Shown: piece after piece, positions 52,123 to 59,425 of the stretch
Layout of the letters: every line of letters begins with the position of its first letter
How positions within the stretch are numbered: the stretch's first letter is position 1
Origin: Amycolatopsis alkalitolerans
GTDB lineage: Bacteria > Actinomycetota > Actinomycetes > Mycobacteriales > Pseudonocardiaceae
NCBI RefSeq assembly: GCF_006152065.1
Contig: NZ_VDFW01000016.1
Span: forward strand, 1 to 64,000
Length of the DNA: 64,000 nucleotides
Direction of reading: 5' to 3'
Position numbers and translations under genes: made by a program
The notes under the pieces: model-generated
Told to the model about the DNA's origin: nothing
The model's database searches: none
The model's input: only the letters and a program-made list of their open reading frames with translations

Positions 52123-52255
52123 CTACCGGGCCACCTCACGCTCGGGCTCCGCGGCGGCCTCGTCACGCCGGATGATCCGGTCGCACCCGCGCACGTAGAG
52201 CACGGACAGCCCGAAGAAGGCGAGGATGACTTGGGATGAAGACGAGATCGGCCAT
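52123..52255 (-). pseudogene. Frameshifted small membrane ORF that normally precedes kdpF
   Basis: ATG at 52255 begins MADLVFI, and after an extra base near 52233 the next frame continues VILAFFGLSVLYVRGCDRII to a stop at 52123. Together this is the ~40-residue membrane peptide commonly encoded just upstream of kdpF in actinobacteria. The frameshift should prevent its production. Confidence 0.7.
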
Positions 52256-52353
52256 TGTTCCGGTACGTCCCAGTAGTTGCGCGTGGCCCAGCAGACCGGA
52301 ATCACCCGTAAGGTGCATACCGGCCTTTACACTCTTCCCGGGAGAACGACCCG

Positions 52354-52930
52354 TCAGCGCTCCGGTTCGCGGGTGAATCGGTAGCCCACGCCGGGCTCGG
52401 TGATCAAATGCCGCGGGTGCGAAGGGTTCGGCTCGAGCTTGCGGCGCAGCTGGGCGACGTAGACCCGAAGGTAGTGGGTGTCCTCGGCGTGCTCGGGCCC
52501 CCACACCTCATTCAGCAGCTGCGCCCCGGTGACCAGCAGATCCTCGTCGCGTACCAGGATCTCGAGCACAGCCCATTCGGTCGGGGTCAGGCGAACGTCC
52601 CGGCCGTCCCTGGCCACCTTCTTCGCCGCGAGATCCACCGTGAAGTCCCCCGCGTCCACCGCCCGTTCGCCCGGATCGGGTGCGGTCACGGTCGCGTGGC
52701 GCACCGCGACCCGGATGCGGGCCAGCAACTCGGCGACGTCGAACGGTTTGGTCACGTAATCGTCCGCGCCGGCGGCCAGCGCGGCCACCTTGTCCGCGGT
52801 GGCCGTGCGGCCGGACAGCACGATGATCGGCGCCCGGCTCCAGCCGCGCAGGCCGGTGATGACCTCGGCGCCGTCCAGGTCGGGCAGCCCCAGGTCGAGC
52901 ACCGCCACATCGGGTTTGTGCTCGTCGGCA
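52354..52930 (-). pseudogene. kdpE: KdpE response regulator remnant lacking the receiver N-terminus
   Basis: The frame from ~52930 reads EHKPDVAVLDLGLPDLDGAE (phosphoacceptor Asp), LSGRTATADKVAALAAGADD and YVTKPF (receiver end), then a winged helix (LTPTEWAVLEILVRDEDLLV, HYLRVYVAQLRRKLEPNPSH). The first ~45 residues with the acidic pocket and any start codon are missing: the sequence runs without break into kdpD-derived DNA. Probably inactive. Confidence 0.85.
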
Positions 52931-53500
52931 GCACCGCCGCGAGCACCCACCCCGCCGGGGCCCGGGTCACCTCCCCCAGATGCCGCAGCCGGCGCCGCGC
53001 CGCCTCCTCGTGCGTCACCATGTGCACGTCGATCGGACCCGAAGCCTGCACGGTGGCCGCCCCGATGCCCTCGTCGAACAACCGCGCCAGCCGGGATCGC
53101 CGGGACGTGCCCAGCACCAGCTGGGTCGCGTGACCCCGCGCGCGAAGTCCAGCAGCGCGCCGGGCACGTCATCGCCGACCACGGTGTGGAAGCTGCCGCC
53201 GACGTCCTCGGCCAGCCGCCGGTAGCGGGCCAGCGCGTCGGCCGGCGCCCCGGCCAGACCGTCGCTGCGCAGCGCGTGCACCACCAGTAGATCCGCCCCG
53301 GCCCGCGTCGCGATCCGGCGCGCCCGATCTGCCGTGCGCGGCGCACCACCTCGTCCGGCACCGTCTCGCGCTGTTTCATGCCGGTGATCCGCTCGACCAC
53401 GTCGTTGAGGCTCTCCAGATGCTGCACGTTCACCGTGGACAGCACCTCGATCCCGGCGTCCCGGTACCGGACCGTCCGGCGCGGCGTCACCTCCAGGCCG
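52925..53500 (-). pseudogene. kdpD: KdpD sensor kinase remnants (N-terminal and USP-like parts only)
   Basis: Three reading frames contain successive KdpD pieces: IEVLSTVNVQHLESLNDVVE and ITGMKQRETVPDEVVRRAR; then DLLVVHALRSDGLAGAPADA; then LGTSRRSRLARLFDEGIGAA and IDVHMVTHEEA ending at GWVLA, where the first membrane helix should begin. The P-loop N-terminus, a segment of ~60 residues, all membrane helices and the kinase core are gone. The end is fused to kdpE. Clearly non-functional. Confidence 0.85.
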
Positions 53501-53624
53501 CACCGGCTGGTCCCGGCAGGACCTCATGGCCCTACAACCAGCGCAGGGCCGGCAGGCTGAACGTGCTCAATCCCCGATGCCGGCTCCTGCGACGAGGACG
53601 TCCACCCCAGTTCCTCCAACGGTT

Positions 53625-53966
53625 TCAGCGATGTTTCTCCACCGTGTAGCGGACGATCTCGACGTCGTCGAGCGCGACCAGCCCTTCGATGCCGAGGTCG
53701 TCCAGCCTCGGCAGGAATCCGCGGATCCTGTCTTCGGTGTCGATGATGACGATCAGCAGCGGGAGATCGTCGCCGACGCGGAAAAGGTGCGTGGTGTGGA
53801 TGCGGGAACTCGCGCCGTAGCCTTCGATGCCGCGGATCACGGTCGCGCCGGCCAGGCCGGCTTCGCGGGCGCGGTGCACGATTTCGGCATACAGCGGTTT
53901 GTGGTGCCAGTGGTCGCCCTCGTCGATCAAGATCGACAGCCGCAGCTCCCGATCGCGCAGTTTCAC
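53625..53966 (-). CDS. DUF190 family protein
   Basis: A 113-residue PII-like small protein: LSILIDEGDHWHHKPLYAEI, GLAGATVIRGIEGYGASSRI, LPLLIVIIDTEDRIRGFLP. DUF190 proteins are often co-encoded with CrcB/FluC fluoride channels; function unproven. GTG at 53966 follows GGGAGG. Last gene of the fluoride operon, 62 bases after crcB1. Confidence 0.88.
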   Translation of the reverse strand: MKLRDRELRLSILIDEGDHWHHKPLYAEIVHRAREAGLAGATVIRGIEGYGASSRIHTTHLFRVGDDLPLLIVIIDTEDRIRGFLPRLDDLGIEGLVALDDVEIVRYTVEKHR

Positions 53967-54028
53967 CGGCGCCTCCCGAGGTGGGCGGGCTCCATCGCCT
54001 GGCGTTCAGTACACCGCGAACGGGGTGG

Positions 54029-54397
54029 TCACGCAAGGCTCGCGTGGACGACGGCGTACCCGAGCAGGGCGGCGCCGAGTCCCGCCAGCACACTCACCAC
54101 GATGTTGACCGTCGCGTAGAAATACGCCCGCTGCTCGGCCAGTCGCAGGGTCTCGTAGCTGAACGTGCTGTACGTGGTCAGCGCGCCGCACAGGCCCGTG
54201 CCCAGCAAGGCGAGCGCGGGCGCGGGCAGCGCGGCGCCGGCCCCGGCGAGACCGCCGAGGATCAGGCATCCGGCGAGGTTGACGCTGAACGTGCCCCACG
54301 GGAACAGGCTGTCGTGGCGGGTCTGGACCATCCGGTCGGTCAGGTAACGCAGGGGCGCGCCGATCATCGCGCCGGCGAACACGAGCACGGCGGTCAC
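54029..54397 (-). CDS. crcB: Fluoride ion channel CrcB/FluC
   Basis: A 122-residue, four-helix Fluc subunit: [34 protein letters not shown] and the central [15 protein letters not shown] (TM3 break with the ion-binding TT/FST region). Dual-topology or paired subunits expel F-. The GTG overlaps the DUF190 stop (GTGA). Paired with the second Fluc gene upstream, suggesting a heterodimeric channel. Confidence 0.92.
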   Translation of the reverse strand: MTAVLVFAGAMIGAPLRYLTDRMVQTRHDSLFPWGTFSVNLAGCLILGGLAGAGAALPAPALALLGTGLCGALTTYSTFSYETLRLAEQRAYFYATVNIVVSVLAGLGAALLGYAVVHASLA

Positions 54398-54732
54398 GGC
54401 TTCCTCCCGGCGTAGTGCACGACCTCGACCTCTTCCAGCGTCACCATGCCCTCGGCGACCAGTTCGTCCAGCTGCGGCAGGAAAGCGCGGATCTTCTCGT
54501 CGGTGTCGACGATGATCACGACCACCGGCAGGTCCTCGGTCAGGTCGAGCAGCCGGGTGGTATGGACGACCGAGCCCGCGCCGTAACCCTCGCAGCCGCG
54601 CAGCACGGTCGCCCCGGCGAGCCCGGCGTCGCGGGCGCGTTTGACGATCTCGTGGTGCACCGGCTTGTGGTGCCACATGTCGTCCTCCCCGACGAACACC
54701 GACAACCGCGTCGCCAGGCCTGCCAGCCGCAT
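54394..54732 (-). CDS. DUF190 family protein
   Basis: A 112-residue paralogue of the protein at 53625: [63 protein letters not shown] at 54732 lies one base after the crcB2 stop. The regular alternation crcB - DUF190 - crcB - DUF190 suggests a duplicated two-gene unit. Confidence 0.88.
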   Translation of the reverse strand: MRLAGLATRLSVFVGEDDMWHHKPVHHEIVKRARDAGLAGATVLRGCEGYGAGSVVHTTRLLDLTEDLPVVVIIVDTDEKIRAFLPQLDELVAEGMVTLEEVEVVHYAGRKP

Positions 54733-54733
54733 C

Positions 54734-55219
54734 TCAGCTCGCCCTTTCCGGGTTGCGTGCCGCGCCCGTCACCGTGCGGGTGAGCCAGACGCCGACGAGG
54801 ACGGCGGCCAGCGCCGCGAGCACCGTGCCGGCCAGATAGGCGAACGCGACCCCGACCGTCCCGGGCCGGAGGAGCGTACGAAAATCGCTGGCGTAGGTGG
54901 AAAACGTGGTGAACCCGCCCAGGAACCCGACCCCGAGAAAGGGGCGCACCAGCCGGTGCGCCGACCACACCTCCGTAATCAGCACCATCAGCACCCCGAT
55001 CAGGAAGCAGCCGATGACGTTGGTGAGGAAGGTGTTCCACGGGAACCCGCCGGACGGGGTGGGCAGCGCCCGCGCCAGCCCGTAGCGGGCGAGCGCGCCG
55101 AGGCCGCCACCGAGCGAGATGACGATCAGGACCGCCCCGTGGGAGGCGAACAGTTCACGACGCTGCGCGGGTACGCGCAGGTCCACATCGGGATCGACCA
55201 GCTCCGCGTCACTACTCAC
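54734..55219 (-). CDS. crcB: Fluoride ion channel CrcB/FluC, first gene of the operon
   Basis: A 161-residue Fluc subunit with a ~40-residue hydrophilic N-terminal extension ([20 protein letters not shown]). The channel core has [37 protein letters not shown] and [23 protein letters not shown] at 55219 follows GGAGGCG. The leader upstream carries a probable fluoride riboswitch and a -10 TATAGT. Confidence 0.92.
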   Translation of the reverse strand: MSSDAELVDPDVDLRVPAQRRELFASHGAVLIVISLGGGLGALARYGLARALPTPSGGFPWNTFLTNVIGCFLIGVLMVLITEVWSAHRLVRPFLGVGFLGGFTTFSTYASDFRTLLRPGTVGVAFAYLAGTVLAALAAVLVGVWLTRTVTGAARNPERAS

Positions 55220-55262
55220 AAGGCGCCTCCTACTCCTGGCCAGGACTGCGTCCGGCACTCAC

Positions 55263-55343
55263 GGGTAGGAGCCATTGACGGCGAACACCGCGGTTCTCCG
55301 GGAACCGGAACGGCGGGCTCCACCGCCGTGCGATCCCACTATA
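55263..55343 (-). promoter_or_regulatory. Probable fluoride riboswitch (crcB motif) with promoter -10
   Basis: On the minus strand the leader reads GGCGGTGGAGCCCGCC (within 55311-55328), then a CGGTT/AACCG hairpin, then ATGGCTCCTACC (55275-55264), matching the crcB-motif pattern GGNGATGG-N-CNCC ... ATGACTCCTAC. A -10 TATAGT at 55343-55338 would start transcription about where the aptamer begins. The aptamer's CTCCTAC (55271-55265) is exactly complementary to GTAGGAG of the crcB2 ribosome-binding site (55233-55227), giving a simple translational switch. Confidence 0.75.
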
Positions 55344-55484
55344 ACGGGCCGGTGATCGCGGCCGGGCACGCGACCGGCCGGTATCACAGGTGATCCCAGG
55401 CACGGCGCCACGTGACGGTTCGGCCTCACACGTCGTAGTCTCGTGTAGCCACTGCGCTGACCTGCGCTTTTGCGATCAAGAAAC

Positions 55485-55840
55485 TCAGCTCCGCAGGGTG
55501 GCGATGGGGGCGGCGACGATGTCGTCGTCAAGCCGGAAGACACCGGGACCGGTGTGCAGCACCGCTCCGCCGATGAAGCGGTCTCCTAGTTCGATGCGTA
55601 GCCAGGCGGGGTGGATGAAGGCGCGGCTGGGTTTCGCAGCTGGCGAGTTGGGCTCGCAACTGGGCGACCACGAACGTGTCGATGATCCGGCCGGGGAGAT
55701 CCCCGTCCTTCATCAGCCCAGGGACGCCAATACGCAGAGCCGCGAGGGCGAGCGAGGGGTCGATGACGTATCGCTTCGGGCCGCGGACAAGTCGCTTGAT
55801 GCGGTTTGTCCACCAAGCGGGCCGCGGCATCGCCACCGGT
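55485..55840 (-). pseudogene. DUF4143-type ATPase remnant (C-terminal part, internally deleted)
   Basis: One frame gives RPAWWTNRIKRLVRGPKRYV and DLPGRIIDTFVVAQLRAQLA, the DUF4143 domain of AAA+ ATPases. Another, nearer the stop at 55485, gives WLRIELGDRFIGGAVLHTGP and the end DDDIVAAPIATL. About 40 residues of the PD-(D/E)XK-like part between them are lost with a frame change, and the ATPase domain is missing entirely. Confidence 0.78.
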
Positions 55841-56311
55841 TCAAGGAAGTTCCGGATCTGGGTGCTCGACGACGAAACGCTCGGCCGTTTCGTCGTCGAG
55901 CAGCGCGTTGCCGACCAGCCATTCAACCGCCCGGCGCGTCGCACGCGCCTCGCGGAGCGCGTACCACGCTGGCAACAGATCCGGATAGTCCTGGTGTAGC
56001 TCGTTCTTGAAGCGGCGGAAGGCGCCCTTGCCCTGGATGGCTCGTGCGAGCCTACGACCCGCTGTCTCGTCGCTGATTCTCTCGGCGAAATCAGCCATGT
56101 CCTGATACCAGACGTAGGACGGCAGTGGATCAATGGGGATCTGGTCGAGGTCGTCCAGGTCAACGGGCGTGTCGCCGTCGATGCCACCATCTGCCGTCCA
56201 CAACATGATCTCGCCCGTGCGCGGGTCGATCAGCCGACGGTGTTCGTAGTCGGTCTGGTCCGCGAGTGCGGTAGCGATCTCCTGCAGATCGAGCCTGCTC
56301 AGGTCAAGCAT
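55841..56311 (-). CDS. UPF0158 family protein
   Basis: A 156-residue protein: LDLQEIATALADQTDYEHRR, then the TGEI strand, DDLDQIPIDPLPSYVWYQDM and GKGAFRRFKNELHQDYPDLL with WYALREARATRRAVEWL, the UPF0158 pattern. Function unknown. ATG at 56311 has no Shine-Dalgarno; TATGCT six bases before it may be a -10, so the message may be leaderless. It precedes the DUF4143 remnant. Confidence 0.82.
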   Translation of the reverse strand: MLDLSRLDLQEIATALADQTDYEHRRLIDPRTGEIMLWTADGGIDGDTPVDLDDLDQIPIDPLPSYVWYQDMADFAERISDETAGRRLARAIQGKGAFRRFKNELHQDYPDLLPAWYALREARATRRAVEWLVGNALLDDETAERFVVEHPDPELP

Positions 56312-56356
56312 TCGGCCAGCATAAGAGCTCACGGAACCAGTCGAGAACTCCCAGGA

Positions 56357-57781
56357 TCACACGTCGTAGTACAGCGCGAACTCGTACGGGTGCGGCCGCA
56401 GCCGCAGCGGGTCGATCTCGTTCTCGCGTTTGAAGTCGATCCACGTCTCGATCACGTCGGGGGTGAACACGCCGCCCGCGAGCAGGAACTCGTGGTCGGT
56501 CTCCAGCCGGTCGATCACCGCGTCCAGCGACGCCGGGACCTGCGCGACGTCGCGCGCCTCTTCCGGCGGCAGTTCGTAGAGGTCCTTGTCGATCGGCGAC
56601 GGGGGTTCCAGCTTGTTCTTGATCCCGTCCAGCCCGGCCATCAGCATCGCCGAGAACGCGAGGTACGGGTTGCCCGAGGAGTCGGGGCAGCGGAACTCGA
56701 TGCGCTTGGCCTTCGGCGACGCCCCGGTGACCGGGATGCGCACGCACGCCGACCGGTTGCGCTGCGAGTACACCAGGTTGATCGGCGCCTCGAAACCGGG
56801 CACCAGCCGGTGATAGGAGTTGACCGTCGGGTTGGTGAACGCCAGCAGGCTCGGCGCGTGGTGCAGGATCCCGCCGACGTAGTGCCGCCCCAGGTCGGAC
56901 AGCCCGCCGTAGCCCGTCTCCCCGTAGAACAGCGGGCCGTTCTCGTCCCACAGCGACTGGTGGCAGTGCATCCCGGAGCCGTTGTCGTTGAACAGCGGCT
57001 TCGGCATGAACGTGACCGTCTTGCCCGCCTCCCACGCGGTGTTCTTGACGACGTACTTGAACAGCTGCAGGTCGTCGGCCGCGTGCAGCAGGGTGTTGAA
57101 CTTGTAGTTGACCTCGGCCTGGCCACCGCTGCCGACTTCGTGGTGCGCCTTCTCGACCTCGATCCCCACGCCGGCCAGGTTCAGCACCATCGCGTCCCGC
57201 AGATCCGCGAAATGGTCCCGTGGCGACACCGGGAAATAGCCGGCCTTGTACGGGGTCTTGTAGCCGCGGTTGCCGCCGTCCTCGTCCGCGCCGGTGTTCC
57301 ACCAGCCCTCGACCGAGTCCACCTCATGGAACGCGGTGTTCTCGGTGTTGGCGAACCGGACCGTGTCGAAGATGTAGAACTCCGCCTCCGGGCCGAACAA
57401 GGCGCGGTCGGCGATCGTCGACTCGCCGATGTAGGCCTCGGCCTTGCGCGCGATGTTGCGCGGATCGCGGGAATACGGTTCGCGGGTGAACGGGTCGTGC
57501 ACGAAGAAGTTCATCAGCAGCGTCTTCTCCGCCCGGAACGGGTCGAGCCGCGCCGTGTACGGATCGGGCAGCAGCAGCATGTCCGATTCGTGGATCGACT
57601 GGAAGCCCCGCACCGACGACCCGTCGAACGCGACGCCCTCGGCGAACGCTTCGGCGTCGAACGCGGCCGCGGGAACGGTGAAATGCTGCATGATCCCCGG
57701 CAGATCGCAGAACCGGACATCCACGAACCGCACTTCTTCGTCGGCGATGAACCGCAGAACCTCGTCGGCTGTGGTGAACAT
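56357..57781 (-). CDS. glnA: Glutamine synthetase type I
   Basis: A 474-residue GSI-beta enzyme, close in text to mycobacterial GlnA1. Signatures: [41 protein letters not shown] loop [25 protein letters not shown] and the adenylylation-site loop [10 protein letters not shown], so activity should be controlled by GlnE. It makes glutamine from glutamate and ammonia in a dodecamer. ATG at 57781 follows GGAAGGAG. Flanked by decayed genes, but itself intact. Confidence 0.96.
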   Translation of the reverse strand: MFTTADEVLRFIADEEVRFVDVRFCDLPGIMQHFTVPAAAFDAEAFAEGVAFDGSSVRGFQSIHESDMLLLPDPYTARLDPFRAEKTLLMNFFVHDPFTREPYSRDPRNIARKAEAYIGESTIADRALFGPEAEFYIFDTVRFANTENTAFHEVDSVEGWWNTGADEDGGNRGYKTPYKAGYFPVSPRDHFADLRDAMVLNLAGVGIEVEKAHHEVGSGGQAEVNYKFNTLLHAADDLQLFKYVVKNTAWEAGKTVTFMPKPLFNDNGSGMHCHQSLWDENGPLFYGETGYGGLSDLGRHYVGGILHHAPSLLAFTNPTVNSYHRLVPGFEAPINLVYSQRNRSACVRIPVTGASPKAKRIEFRCPDSSGNPYLAFSAMLMAGLDGIKNKLEPPSPIDKDLYELPPEEARDVAQVPASLDAVIDRLETDHEFLLAGGVFTPDVIETWIDFKRENEIDPLRLRPHPYEFALYYDV

Positions 57782-57849
57782 GTGACTCGCTCCTTCCGCG
57801 GAGGCGACCAGCCAGTCAACGGTAACAGCGCCGCCACACCCCGGCCAAG

Positions 57850-58035
57850 CTACGAAGCCGCGGACTGCCCGTACAGGCCAGATACGGCGGATCGTCGAGC
57901 CGCATCGCCCGGCTTACTCTCGGGCGGCGTGCTCCCGTTGGTGTGCTTGCCATCCGGCACCCGCCAGTCGAATGGACCGTCCACAACGGACTTGTTGAAG
58001 GCCGCCACGGTGTCCGACAGCGCCCGCGGCGGCAG
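57850..58035 (-). pseudogene. Fragment of an FAD-dependent (fumarate reductase/ketosteroid-type) dehydrogenase
   Basis: About 60 codons with LPPRALSDTVAAFNKSVVDG and PFDWRVPDGKHTNGSTPPES, a segment found in the cap domain of FAD-dependent dehydrogenases of the tricarballylate/fumarate-reductase family. No FAD-binding N-terminus or C-terminal substrate domain remains. A frame start at 58107 is not convincing. Confidence 0.55.
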
Positions 58036-58166
58036 GTCCAGTGCTGTGGCCGGTTCCCCGAACTCGGTGCGGCACCGCCCCACCGGGGACGGACGCGGAC
58101 GAGTCATGAGTATATTTGGGCGCTTTTGCGCAGAATAACACCGGGCGGGTTGACGCGCGGAGGACA

Positions 58167-58880
58167 GTGATCTTCGTGGGAGACAACGACGATACGGATT
58201 CGCTCCGCCGACTGGCCGCGCTGGCGACGCCGATGGCGCTGCGCGTCGCGGTGACGCTGGGCCTGCCGGACCGGTTGCGCGGCCGGGGCGCTTCGGCCGG
58301 TGAACTCGCGGCCGAACTCGCCGTCGCTCCGGTCGCGCTCGATCTGCTGCTGGAGCATCTGGCGGCCCTCGGCATCCTCGAACCGGCCGATGGCGGTTAC
58401 CGGACGACCGGGTACGGGGCCAACCTCTGCGGCGACGCGGACAACGGTCTGGTCAACCTGCTGCATCTGCACGCCGCCGGTGGCCGCGCCGAACTGGCTT
58501 TCGTCGAACTCGCCCACAGTATCGCCACCGGCGAGGCCGCCTATCCACGCCGCTACGGGCAGGACTTCTGGGCCGATCTGGCCGAACACCCGCGGCTGCG
58601 TGAGTCGTTCGACGAGCAGATGACGCACCGCTTTCGCGACCAGATTCCGCGGCTCGTGGCCGGATTCGCGTGGTCCCGGTTCTCCACCATCGTCGACGTG
58701 GGCGGTGGCCGGGGCAGCCTGCTCGCCGCGATCCTCGCCGCCCACCCCGGGCTGACACGGCCGCGCAGGCCGTTGGCGACATAATCGCCTCGCCGCACGG
58801 CCTGATCCTGGAGACGGTCACCGACCTGACCGGGCAACGCTGCCTTCTCGAATTCCGCCTCGCCGCCGGGGTTGCTAATG
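58167..58880 (+). pseudogene. O-methyltransferase remnant with internal deletion
   Basis: The start is intact (GTG at 58167 after GGAGGAC): a dimerisation winged-helix domain (LAALATPMALRVAVTLGLPD; LDLLLEHLAALGILEPADGG) and the beginning of the SAM domain with STIVDVGGGRGSLLAAILAA. After AAHPGLT the frame ends in a few codons. In another frame the gene resumes at SPHGLILETVTDLTGQRCLL and ends EFRLA. About 120 residues with most of the SAM fold are deleted, so the product cannot be active. Confidence 0.78.
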
Positions 58881-59022
58881 TGGCAGGCGTGACTGCCGGG
58901 TCGGCCAAGTGCCTTGAACGAGAAGGGTTCCCGGCCACTCCGTGATCGTGTGGCGGGCGCGCGGCCCGCTGCCTCCGTGGTTTCCCGGTTTCAGAATCCA
59001 CGGAGGAAGGAGTTCACCACAT

Positions 59023-59418
59023 ATGACAGACGTACGTTTCGACCACACGATCATCGCCGCCCACGACAAGCACGCGTCCGCACGGTTCTTCGCCGACGTC
59101 TTCGGCCTGCCCGAGCCGCGGGAGGCGGGGTTCTTCGTCGCGGTGTACCTGAGCGACGGGCGGGTGCTCGACTTCGCCGAACCGCGCGTCGACTTTCCCG
59201 GCCAGCACTACGCGTTCCTGGTCGACGACGAGACGTTCGACGGGATCATGGCACGCATCCGCGCGCGGAGCGTCCAGTTCTGGGCCGACCCGCAAATGCG
59301 CGGGCCCGGCGAGATCAACACCAACCACGGCGGGCGCGGGGTCTATTTCGACGATCCGGCCGGCCATCACCTGGAAGCGCTGACGGCCCGCTACGACGGC
59401 CACCCCAGCCTCACCTGA
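59023..59418 (+). CDS. VOC/glyoxalase-like family protein
   Basis: A 131-residue protein with the paired beta-alpha-beta-beta-beta fold: FDHTIIAAHDKHASARFFAD, VLDFAEPRVDFPGQHYAFLV and GRGVYFDDPAGHHLEALT. H8, H70-region and E in HHLEALT are the usual metal ligands. ATG at 59023 follows AGGAAGGAG. The metal-site layout suits an isomerase, dioxygenase or antibiotic-binding protein; context gives no further hint. Confidence 0.85.
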   Translation: MTDVRFDHTIIAAHDKHASARFFADVFGLPEPREAGFFVAVYLSDGRVLDFAEPRVDFPGQHYAFLVDDETFDGIMARIRARSVQFWADPQMRGPGEINTNHGGRGVYFDDPAGHHLEALTARYDGHPSLT

Positions 59419-59425
59419 GGGGCGC

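Noticed and set aside
52354-53490. Intact response regulator or hybrid sensor-regulator
   Set aside because: The continuous frame joins out-of-frame kdpD DNA to a KdpE lacking its N-terminal receiver strand; no start signals.
53500-53624. Further KdpD or channel fragment upstream of DUF190
   Set aside because: Readable text (IEHVQPAGPALVVGP in one frame) matches nothing I can name.
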